The notes below the pieces were generated by a model. That model worked only from the letters and a program-made list of their open reading frames with translations, was not told where the DNA came from and made no database searches. Both the position numbers and the translations under genes were made by a program. A stretch of 64,000 nt of DNA from Sindora glabra (Eukaryota > Streptophyta > Magnoliopsida > Fabales > Fabaceae). Positions 14,401 through 24,251 of the stretch are shown in pieces (within the stretch, counting starts at the first letter, position 1; every line of letters starts with the position of its first letter). The DNA lies in NCBI GenBank assembly GCA_020226215.1, contig CM035236.1, positions 4,965,001-5,029,000 of the forward strand, given 5' to 3'.

Positions 14401-16090
14401 TCTATCTATTGTAATGAAATAAAGCTTTAAATGTGTCCTAGTAGATTTAAAATTTTAATTAAATATAATTTTAAAATAATTAGTAATTTTATTAATTACA
14501 TCAATAAATAAATAAATTACTTTACTTATTATTATTTTAAATATTTTGATATATTATTTAGTATAATTGGTGATTAAATATTTTTAGTGTTTCTCTTTTT
14601 TGTTTTTATTTTTTTTCTCATTTTAATAAATAAGTAAATTATTAAAAATTATTCCAAATAAAAAATTAATTTATACACTAATAAATTATTAATCACTTAT
14701 TTTCATTATTATATTAAATAAGTATACATTTTAGATTTAATATATTATAAATTAAATAAACTCAAATTAAAAAGGTCCTGACACACTAGAAAAGAAAAAA
14801 ATAATGATAAAAAAAGAGAGAAGAAAGAATGTATGAATGGAATAATTTGAGTACATTTAATATATAATAAATTAAAATTAAAAAGTATGCTTATTTGGTA
14901 TGAAAATGAAAATATACAATTAATTATTTATTAAAGTATGTAAACTAATTTCATATTTGAATAATAACTAATTTTCTTGAGGGATATTTGATGTAAAAAA
15001 TTTTAGTAAGAGAAAATTTATAATTAGATAAATAAATTAATAAAATAACATAATTTAAATATAAAATAAATGGTACATTTAAATTTATTAATAATTAATT
15101 ATTCTATCCAATGCAATAATTAAATATGATTTTAACATTATTACTAATTTTATTAATTTCTTTAAAAAATAAATAAATTAGTTATTATTTTTTAAATATT
15201 TTAATATATCATTTTCTAAAATTAATAATTAAATATTTTGAGTATTTTTCTATTTTATTTTATTTTTATTTTTTATTTCAATGAAAAAATAAATTATGTA
15301 TTCATTTTTTTATTTTTCTTTCTTTCTTTTTTTCCTTTTCTTTCTTTTTATTTTCCCTTTTTTTTCTCCTTTTTTTCCTATTTTTCTGTTAGTTTTAACG
15401 AAAAGTTTAACAGAAGAATCAAAAGTATTCAAAATTTGATTTTAAAGGGATTAAAATAGTTTTTTACATCTAAGGGAGAATAAATACGAATAAACTATAT
15501 ATTAGGAGGACTGAAAATAAAATTAAGCCAATTTTTTAATGAATGGATTGATAAGTTAAGAGACAAGTCTAATACTACATTAGTTGATGGGTTATGGGCT
15601 AAGATTATAACTAATTTTTATAGAAAATATCAACATGGTATGAATTGGTAGCATAAAGTTAGACTATGGATTATAAAGGAGTTAAGTTTGATATTAAAAA
15701 ATGGTAGACATTGTATAGTGGCAATCATAGGATTATCATGCAAATATGGAGCCATTGCTAGCACCAAGGCTAAGAGAAATATTGAAGGCTATTGCCATGA
15801 ATATTATGGCAAGGAAATGTATATAAAAACCTATACTAATATGATCTCTCTACTTCCTAACATTAATAATTTATCTGAAATTGATATTTTTCTTCCACCG
15901 CTAACTAGATTAGTTGGTAGACGAAGGACAAGTAAAAGAAGGTAACAGGGTAAGATAATTCTTTTAAAGGTTGCTAGGAGAAATGCTACTGTAAAATGTA
16001 GTAACTACAAGTAGTTTAGCCACAATATTAGAGGTTGTTAAAGAACATCAATCAAATTTAAGCAACAAAAGACTTCTACCAAGGCAACTA
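11467..16090 (+). pseudogene. MuDR-like transposase pseudogene, split by a foldback element
   Basis: Transposase of the Mutator superfamily. In order: an N-terminal MuDR-type domain (MEVFHYFYIKYND at 11467, LMDNIHQWMLLNIPKDY from 11557); a long acidic Asp/Glu/Ser-rich spacer (about 11770-12110); the DBD_Tnp_Mut-type region (SIEGCSWRVHASLLSARTTY near 12270, IKKYKGIHTC); and the MULE catalytic domain (YNDCYLKGPYSGALLVI near 12740, AIVKKENKESWSFFLHNLK, FMSDRQK). FISDRQK is the usual family form of the last, carrying a catalytic Asp. Then come KWYKHTFDK...VVNNCYESF (to 13423) and, after the inserted element, NEWIDKLRDK onward (15541), ending in the LPPLTRLVGRRRTSKRR tail (15892) and a decayed zinc knuckle (SHNIRGC near 16020). 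Several stops (for example at 11749, 12166 and 12917) and frame changes make it non-functional. Upstream ATGs are possible; 11467 is the one in the conserved frame. Confidence 0.85.
13416..15539. mobile_element. 2.1-kb foldback element nested in the MULE transposase
   Basis: The element spans about 13426-15529, between near-identical 10-base flanks AATCTTTTAA (13416-13425) and AATTTTTTAA (15530-15539). The left end GCTTAATTTCATTTTTAATC pairs with GGCTTAATTTTATTTTCAGT read inward from the right. Pairing continues through the whole body: for example TCTGTTAAACTTTCTATCAAA (13540) against the complement near 15395, and ATATGAAATTAATTTACACA (13955) against about 14955. The arms therefore extend to a centre near 14470, and segments such as 14463-14620 also recur in direct orientation near 15120-15290. 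There is no coding region. The 9-10 bp duplication suggests a Mutator-type non-autonomous element. Confidence 0.82.
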
Positions 16091-16752
16091 CAACTCACGA
16101 TGGTCCAATACATAACATAAAATCTTAATCCACAATATCTAATCTTACTATACAATAAAAAGTCTTAAAACAATACAATGAAAAAAATGATAAAAAGGTG
16201 AAGTAAATCCAGTATAATTATCACATATCTTTTATTGTTAAAGTAGATCTAATGTTTTATAGTACTACTAGATCTTGCATGATTGTTAATTACTAGCTAT
16301 ATTTTCTTGTAGAAATAAAAAGCTCAATATGCTATAAAGGCTACTAAAGTTGCTATAAACAAAATTACAACTACTATAAGCGGAAAGAATGGCAACTGCT
16401 TAACTTAAAAAAGCTTAAACAAGCTAACTCCTATAACCTAAGCATCTCAGATAGGTTCAAGCAGTTCAAGACATAAAAAAATCTAGCAATAAATACAATG
16501 AAGTAAAAAAGGCTTTTCACAATAATTGTTGACCCTGCTTAGGCTGAGAAGGTAAAAAAAAAGTTAATGGCTAGTCCAAGTGCAGCTATATAGTGTGGTA
16601 TTTAATTGTAGGAATGTTTTGGTTTTTTGCTTTACTTTATTCAAAGTGGTTTAGATACTAGTGGTCGTGTACATTTTTTAGATGTTAGTTATTTAGGCTT
16701 TGAATATGGAAGGCATGTATGTGTTAGCTCTCCTAACATAAATAATTAGATA

Positions 16753-16914
16753 TCTTTTATTAATGATATCCACACTAATGCCAAAACAAGGGTAGTCATC
16801 TTTTATTAATGATATCCACCGTAATGCCAAAATAGGTGTTATATTATTATGGATTTTCATAATACATAGCCAAAATAGGTGTTATATTATTATGGATTTT
16901 CATAGTACATAGCC
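16753..16914. repeat. Short tandem repeats inside the MULE
   Basis: TCTTTTATTAATGATATCCA occurs at 16753 and again at 16799 (46-base spacing). Directly after, the unit CCAAAATAGGTGTTATATTA (43 bases long, ending ...ACATAG) occurs at 16827 and 16870 with one difference. The region lies between the transposase remnant and the GRF remnant. Confidence 0.85.
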
Positions 16915-17157
16915 ATATTTTATTTTTTTAATGATGTATAATTTATTATGGATTAATTTTTTTTGCTTTTGTTGGATTATTTTTCCACTTTAAAATTTAA
17001 ATAATAAACATGGAAAAAAACATATCACATTTAATTAATTTCACAATTTCATTGCAAACATAAACCTATATTGATATTATATTATAGTTTTAAGTCCTAA
17101 AAATTATATTTATTACAAATATAAACAAAATAACAATATAAAATAAGAAAATTCCAC

Positions 17158-17473
17158 TTATAGTGTTTTCAAAATATTCACATGAGTCTCTAAGATCTCT
17201 AACTTAATTGTGAGCCTCTTAATTTCAATTCTCAAATCTTAAATATGCAATTTTTCTTTAAACTTCACTCTTGATTCCATAACATTTTCAATTAGTATAG
17301 GAATACACCACCCAATAAACCCACATCCATTTTCACAACAGTAATATAACTTGTAAGATTGTTCTCTGAGTTAGAAATCTTTATAATAGCCTTCTGTCCA
17401 TACTTGCATTTTTTTATAAGATTCTTAACCCATATCTAGCTTCATTACTCACACTTCTCGAATTAATAGCCAT
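17158..17473 (-). pseudogene. GRF-type zinc-finger protein pseudogene (MULE passenger)
   Basis: Read on the minus strand from ATG at 17473. MAINSRSVSNEARYGLRIL is followed by a stop, and after a frame change come KCKYGQKAIIKISNSENN, then LYYCCENGCGFIGW in another frame, then IPILIENVMESRVKFKEKL, ending at TAA 17158-17160. The spacing C(x)YG...ENN...YYC...GCGFIGW is that of the GRF zinc finger (single-strand nucleic-acid binding in other proteins). The C-terminal stretch LRIEIKRLTIKLEILETHV looks like a short coiled coil, as in small plant GRF proteins. At least two frameshifts and a stop disable it. It lies about 250 bases inside the right MULE end, facing the transposase. Confidence 0.7.
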
Positions 17474-17730
17474 TTTATAAGAAGAAAGAAAAAGAAGAAG
17501 AATCAAAATAAACTGAATAAGGAATAGGCTCTTTTATAAAGCAATGTGAGTAGTTTAGGCATTATGTAATATATTTTAACTGTTAATTATAACAAAATGG
17601 TGGACTTAATGGTTCCTCTAACAAAACTCTCGTTTTAGAGTTAATAGTAATATGTTTTCCAAATGTAATTGAGGTTTTTGTATATATTCAAACTAAGAGG
17701 GAGGTTTATGTATTTTGGTCTAAATTTTGT

Positions 17731-20700
17731 TATCTATCATGGTAATTTTTTTTCTTTTTTAAATTCTAGAAATATATCAAAATTTGAGCAACTTGATAAA
17801 TTTTTAATACTTTAACCATTTAGCTACGCTGTTTATCCACTTGATACTAACAAAGCATAACATATATATCTATATATGTTTTTTCAAAGCTATTTTCATA
17901 TGTTAATTTGTGTTTATAGTTTTAGATTGACAAGAAACGCTTTTTATCATGAAAGATCATAACTTGGTTTTGATAATCCATATGAAATAGTGGTTAAAAG
18001 GCTGTGGTTGAATTTAAGTTGATAATGATAGCTTTATGCAAAAAAATTATGGCTTTTGGAACTTACCATACCTGGAAAAAAAATCATGGTCAACCAATAA
18101 AATTAAAGTTGAGATAGAGAAATGCAAATTATTTTTTAGCATATTTTATAAACTTCTCATGAATTCCAACAAAACCAATAGCACTCTTAAAATGCCTATA
18201 ACTTTTTGCATTATAGGATAGCTTCGAGAATGTGTGTAGTAAATAGATTAATAACTGTATCAGTTGAATTTAATAAGAGAATTTTTTTTATTAAGAAACC
18301 TGTGTTCATTGAATCAATAAAAAAATGGAAGAAAGTTAAAATACATAAAGGGACATTTTGATTATCTAACTTAACTAGCCAAAAAAGGATTCCTATTGTT
18401 AAATACCTAATCATATTCAAGCAAATAAGGAAAAATTTGTGATATTAATGAGACATAATTAAAAAGAATTAATTAAGTACTTATATAATCATAAAATAAA
18501 CCTGTGCTTTTTTTAAACAATTAAATCATCATTGGAAAATTTTTATGAAGTTAAACTATTATATAACTTTATATGGAATTAAAGAGAGAAGGATTCTTAA
18601 AATTTCTTCTAGTGTGCAATGTAAGTGGGGATGCTACTTTAAGTTTTACATAGCTTCCAAGGAAAATTATTATTGATTAATGGATAGATGAATCTTTAAT
18701 TTGACTTTCAGAAGCATAATCCCAAAGTATATTACATGATGATTTAATTTGACTTTTTTTAAGGTATTGCATGCATAGTAGCTACTGGTTTTGCTATTAT
18801 TGAAGCCAATAGATGTTTTATCTACAATATACCATTTAATTGTTACTTTTTTATTATCTAAAAATTGAAAATTAAGCATTTTTTTGTATAATCCTTAAGC
18901 ATGTTGCATGATGAATCTTTATTGACTTTTTTTTCCAAACATTGTATGTATACTAACTATTCCTTTTGGGTCTTACCAAAGCTAAATGCATTATTTTAGC
19001 TACATAAGAAGGTTTGCTTTTAACTATACTAAATGATATCATCTAATAAAATCTTACTTAATTTTTTAGTATGCCAATGATCCTTCCCTGTTTAAATGTA
19101 TGTTATATTTATCACAATTGCTCGATTTTTTATTTATGGCATTTCATGATTAAGGTAGTAGTAATCTTGTTTACATTATTACTTTGAGTAAAGTAAAGAA
19201 TCCATGCTATTGAGTAGATAAAACCATTGAAGGTAATTGAAACAATATCTAATTGATGTGTTATTATTGACCTGATATAAATTTAAATTGTTTAGTTTTA
19301 TTTTTTAAATTTAAAGGTAATTTCATAGGATTAAATGGTTAGAAAGTTATAACCTATTTAAATACACAGTTAGTGTATTAATAAAGACAATAACTTGAAG
19401 AATTAATAAAACCAGCATAATTGTGAAAAACTTTCTTAGTTTGTTTCAGCAATAAGCAAAAATATATTTGTTTATTTACATGGTTAGTATGGAAAGGAAT
19501 AATGAAAGTATAGTAATCTTAAATAAGCAAAATGCATAGGAATTAAATGACTAATTAAATTTGATTAAATCAAGACTATAAAATTTCAATTTGCCTTGAA
19601 CATATTCTATCAAATTGGAAAGATTTTATACTAACCAACTAACTAATAAATGCACCCAATTAATTTAATTGTGTAAAGCTTTTTTTAATTAGCTTTATTA
19701 TTTGCTAGGAGAAGTTGGTAGCACCTGACCTTTTTAATGAATTTCTAATGAAAACTAAAAATAGAAAATATGCAATATGTTTTAAGATTATGTAATGAAT
19801 TTTTTTTATTTAATTTGAAGTAATTATGCTAAAATGATTTAATTCCCATGTACAATAGTTCCTAAAATAAGCTAATGGATACGAAAAAAAAAAGAAATTT
19901 CTTATAATTTATCTCAGCTAGCTTTGATAGTTATGCAAATTTTCCTTGAAAACTTTTGACTAGTGTTTTTAGATGCTCTAAAATTATGCATTGCAAAACT
20001 TTTTTTTAATTAAGTTTTGATTAATTTAAAGTGATCCATCTGTATATTGATTTAGTAGTTATCAAAATATAAGATAACACTACTAATAAATATATTTTTC
20101 CCTTACTTTAGTAGTTCCCAAAGCAATCTAGTGGATGTAAACAAAATAACTCATGAAAAGCCTCTTAACTTGCGTTAGCAATTACTCAACACCTACTAAG
20201 AAAGCTTAAAGTTATGTAATTAATATAGTTAAGGCTTTTTTTGACAAAGTTTTATTTATTTAAAATTGAGATATTTTCCATTAGCTTTGGTAATTAACAT
20301 AATTCTATAATGAATGTAAATAAAATATGTATATATCAACTTTCTTTGCTAATTGTTTAAAGCATAAGAAGATTGGAATTACAACTGTCTTTATAGTTAG
20401 CAAGTCTGAGGAACAATTTCCATAGCATGTGTAGGTAACCAGGATTGTATTCATATTTTGTTCTCTAATGATGATGCTGCATTAATAAATAGATGAAACC
20501 CTTTGAAGATAATAAATAATTAGTGGGAATGGTGTAAAAATTGATATATCGCACTAGTTTATGCATACTTGGATTGTTATTTTAAGGCTATTAATAAAAT
20601 ATGTAGTTTGAGATCAATAGCTTATTTTGTCATTCCCCACACAGTTTGATAATAAATGAGAAGATAGCTTTTACAGTAAATTCATAGCATGCATGGTTAA

Positions 20701-21260
20701 ATGTAGAAATTAGGCTGCTGCATTTAGACTAAGGTTTAACAATACTAGTATTATCTTGAGATAAGCAATAAGATAGTTTTATGTTTTAAAAAGTTTATTT
20801 GTGGAGAAATAGACATTTGCAAGATCAATTAAGATGAAGAGGATTAAATTTGATTGGATTAAATATAACAACCACTTTCGTTGAATCAAATTATGCATGA
20901 TTGAACTGTTATTATATAGCTATTAATTAAACGTGTTGTTTTATAAGTTTTTTTCTATAATGTGAATTAAATTCATTTGTAATTTATATATTCCAAATGA
21001 AATTAATAAAAAAATTTAAAAATTAGTGTATAAATTTAGATATACTAGTAAATAGAGCATCAATAAACTTTATATTCCTTGAAGCTAACACATAGGATCG
21101 TGCTTGCTACATCTTTGGTTAAAAATGGGAGATAAGAGATACAAAATGCAAAAATTTGCACCCCTCATATCTTTAACATTCAGTAACTTTACAATACAAC
21201 ATGCAATATGATGCCAAAACAAAACCTAGAAACTAAGAAGTTGTTGTTAAGAGATTAGTT
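17731..21260. other. Intergenic or decayed-element DNA without recognisable gene
   Basis: AT-rich stretch with only short, unconvincing frames. If the RPA and helicase remnants belong to one Helitron, the missing Rep and N-terminal helicase coding sequence would be expected here, but I could not read it. Between roughly 19660 and 20370 there are three weakly similar segments of about 210-220 bases (each with AGTAGTTCCCAAAGC-like and GTTATGTAAT-like landmarks), possibly an old tandem repeat. Confidence 0.4.
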
Positions 21261-21340
21261 ATTGTTTCGCACTTTTATTTTACCTGCATACAATTCAAGG
21301 TTCTTCCTTCTGCCATCATATTATCTATTAGGTAGGTCTA

Positions 21341-21531
21341 TCAATGTTCCACTCATTGGAGAAAATACAGAAACTACTTTGCATAATTATAAAGATTATC
21401 TTACTATAATTTCATATTTTGAAGATTTAAATGATAGAAGCTTTGTTGCAAGTATCTATATCTATTAGGTTGTAGGTTAAATTATTACATGAAATAACTT
21501 CATTTAAAGTTATTCATATACATACATACAT

Positions 21532-21564
<33 letters not shown>

Positions 21565-21945
21565 TAATATTATGCAATATGAAGTATCAATTTTTCGTAA
21601 GATTGATTTACAAAGCAATATTTGGTGCCTTTCTATTTACACCATAACTGGACTATTATTGAATCAAATATTCTTGCATAATTTTAAATCCATTGAAATT
21701 AATAAGAAAAGTTTGCTTATAAATGATGTCTTACATTGGTTTGGTAGTTTGAAATTGACTACAAAGTTTATTTTTCATTCATTATATGCTATGATGTTTC
21801 TTTAAAGGTTGTTACTGAGATAGATGTTCCACTCATTGGAGAAAATACAGAAACTACTTTGCATAATTATAAAGATCATCTTACTATAATTTCATGTTTT
21901 GAAGATTTAAATGATAGAAGCTTTGTTGCAAGTATCTATATTTAT
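21341..21945 (+). repeat. Direct repeat of a coding-like 125-base segment, 480 bases apart
   Basis: Bases 21341-21465 and 21821-21945 are nearly identical (only a few differences). In the + frame both encode VPLIGENTETTLHNYKD followed by LTIIS and FEDLNDRSFVASIYIY. The high protein-level integrity suggests a duplicated exon of an unrecognised gene or element; the first copy is preceded by LPAYNSRFFLLPSYYLLG in frame. The family is not recognised. A CATA/CA microsatellite lies between the copies. Confidence 0.75.
21517..21563. repeat. (CATA)n-(CA)n compound microsatellite
   Basis: About 32 bases of CATA repeats followed by about 15 bases of CA repeats. Confidence 0.95.
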
Positions 21946-22629
21946 GACTTGTAGATTGCTGAAAATAGAGGTTAAGTTCTATATAACCAAATTAAAGCAT
22001 TCTCATCAATTAATCCTCATATTTGATTTTGGATGATCATTTGCTATTCTATAGGGATTCAAAAGTAGCTAATTTCAATTGAGGTTACATTGTAACATAT
22101 ACTATATTAAAGTATGGACTTCTCGAAAAGAGCAATGAGTTTGTCATTAATAGTATAGATAATCAATTTCATTTTTAGTTCATTGATTTTATGGATTTTA
22201 TTAAGAGCTTGATTGCAATCTGGATGTGTTAGATTAATTATCTTTTGCTATAATATGATTCTATCATAAGCAATGTACTATTTTTGTTTATCTTAGGTAT
22301 TTTCATTATGTAATTTTAGTTTTGGTCGAGACTATCTTCGGAGCAGGAGAGCTTATATTTAGAATGGTTGATAGAATTTTTTAGGAAATTAAAAAAATAA
22401 AATGGCACCTTATGTTTTATTTGAATTACAATTATGTACAACTATTTTATTAATTAATAAAGTTTAATTCAATTAATATGTTCAATCTCTATCATATTTT
22501 AACTATTTTTTTACTATCATTGAATAAATATAAATAATTGAGTTTGTTAGATTATTTCTACAATATAAGCTAAATAATTTTTCTATACTTGAATTGTGAA
22601 TGCTTAAAACACAATTTATATTATTTAGA

Positions 22630-23450
22630 TTGAATATGTTAGTGATGATGTTGCTAAAGAGCTAAATGATAAGGAAGGTATTGTTCAGATATTAGAAGAC
22701 ATTTTGATTGAAAATACCAATAATCCATTTCATTCACTAATGGAAAGACCTATTCGAACTTGATTAATGTATTGCATGATCATAATTACCTTAATGAAAT
22801 GGTTATTTTAACTCTAACTATATAGGTTATTAACATAATAAATAATTATGTTCTTTCTTTGTTGCCAGGAGAAGAAAGTATTTACCTCAGTTCTGATACT
22901 ATATGCAAACAAGAGTCAAAACTAGGAATAAATAATGACTTATGCATGTCAAAAATTCTTAACAGTATCACATACTCAAGTTTATCCAATTACACATTAT
23001 GCTCAAAGAAATATGTTCTTGTTATACTTCTTAGAAATATAGATCAATTATTAGCTTATGCAATGGGACATATTCAGTTATAATTGAACTTAGAAAGTAT
23101 GTTTTGGAAGCTAAAATTATATCTAGCAACCAAGCTAGATAAAAGGTGTACATTCCTTATACAATTATGTTCATATTAGATAGCAGACTTCAAGTAAGAT
23201 GCAATGCAAGCAATTTACTCTAGTTATCTTTTTTGCACTAATAATAAATAATAGTCAAAGACAATCTTTATCTTATGGTGGATTGTATTTACCTAGGCCA
23301 ATATTTAATTATGAACAAATTTATGTTGTAATATTTAAAGTTACAAGTTGACATGGTTTAAAGATTATCTTGACTAACGAAGAGGGAAATATATGTAATC
23401 AAACAAAAAATATTGTATTTAAAGAAGTATTCAATAATTTATGAAGCACA
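22630..23450 (+). pseudogene. Helitron helicase C-terminal remnant
   Basis: Pieces of the Pif1-like helicase of plant Helitrons can be read in order on the + strand. They are VQILEDILIENTNNPFHSL (near 22682), YSNLINVLHDHNYLNE after one frame change (about 22750), INNYVLSLLPGEESIYLSSD (22840-22893), SKILNSITYSSLSNYTL, the motif VILLRNIDQ (family form VMLLRNID, followed here by a broken GLCNGT-like stretch), YVLEAKIISSNQA (about 23100), and at the far end LTNEEGNICNQTKNIVFKEVF (about 23370-23435). The conserved AMTINKSQGQ-type motif VI that should precede the last piece is not visible, so a deletion or divergence is likely. Stops and frameshifts make it a dead gene. No Helitron 3' hairpin/CTRR end was identified. 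Confidence 0.75.
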
Positions 23451-23534
23451 AGTTCCATCTTTTATGTTTTGATAATTATAATTATATTATAATTAATGTC
23501 TATATTGAATATCTTCTTTAATTATTATAAATAC

Positions 23535-24082
23535 TTATTAAAAGAGAAAAATATAAAATACCCCCTTTAATTTTAAGATAGTTAAATTTTACAACCATTT
23601 ACTTTAAAAACTTGAAAATTACCCCTTAAATTATATAAAATCTGAGATTAACAAATATTATTAACTTATTTTATTATTTTATTAAATTATATAATTTTTT
23701 AAGAATATTTTTAAATAAGAATCATAATATTATAATATTTTAATTTATCTTATTATTTTTTCATAAATAATTTTTATATTATATAATTAATAAGAATTAA
23801 ATTAGATATATAAAATTTTAATTAAATAATAAAAAATAAATTGAAAAATTATATGTAAAAAGTGATAAAATAGACTAATATGCTATAATATTGTGATTAT
23901 TATTTAAAATTTTATAAAAAATATATAATTTAATAAAATGTTTAATTAAATTAATAATGAGTATTAAATCTAAATTTTATAAAATTTAAGGAGGTGATTT
24001 TTAAATTTGCAAAGTAAGAAAGAGTAAAATTTAACCATTTCAAAATTAAAAGAGAAATTTTGTATTTTTTTCCATGTTAAAA
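23535..24082. mobile_element. 530-bp foldback MITE beside the L19 promoter
   Basis: The element (about 23544-24073) has terminal inverted repeats of about 100 bases. The left arm reads TTTAATTTTAAGATAGTTAA then ATTTTAC; the right arm read inward reads TTTAATTTTGAAATGGTTAA then ATTTTAC. Both arms continue to CCTTAAATT.TATAAAAT. Flanks TTATTAAAA (23535-23543) and ATGTTAAAA (24074-24082) agree at 7 of 9 bases. The interior is AT-rich and non-coding. The right end lies about 170 bases upstream of the L19 start codon. Confidence 0.75.
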
Positions 24083-24251
24083 TAATGCTGTCAGATGTAT
24101 TGCGCCGGTGGCTAACTTGTGCTATAGAAAAATAGATAAGGCGTAGTTGATCTCCCCGTGTCCCTCCCATTCCCGTTATCACTGTGACACTCTATGCACA
24201 GTGACCATTTTCTCCCATTCTCTATTTCCAGAAACCCTATTTTCCCTTAAC

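Larger units (their letters stand above)
10507..17730. mobile_element. Mutator-like DNA transposon (MULE), about 7.2 kb, carrying a nested element
   Basis: The element runs from about 10516 to 17721. The left end reads AGAAAAATACATAGGTCTCC; the right end read inward gives AGACCAAAATACATAAACCT, followed by CCCTCTTAGTTTGAATATAT, which matches CCCTTCTAGTTTGAAAATAT at 10566. The left end carries this AAATTACATAAACCTCCCTT unit as a second, slightly internal copy. Flanks AAATTTTAA (10507-10515) and AAATTTTGT (17722-17730) match at 7 of 9 bases, compatible with an aged 9-bp target duplication. Inside are a MuDR-type transposase pseudogene on + and a GRF zinc-finger pseudogene on -. About 2.1 kb of the length is a later insertion. 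Confidence 0.75.

Noticed and set aside
15238..15459. Phe-rich open frame that looks like a membrane protein
   Set aside because: It is the translation of a poly-pyrimidine tract in one arm of the foldback element.
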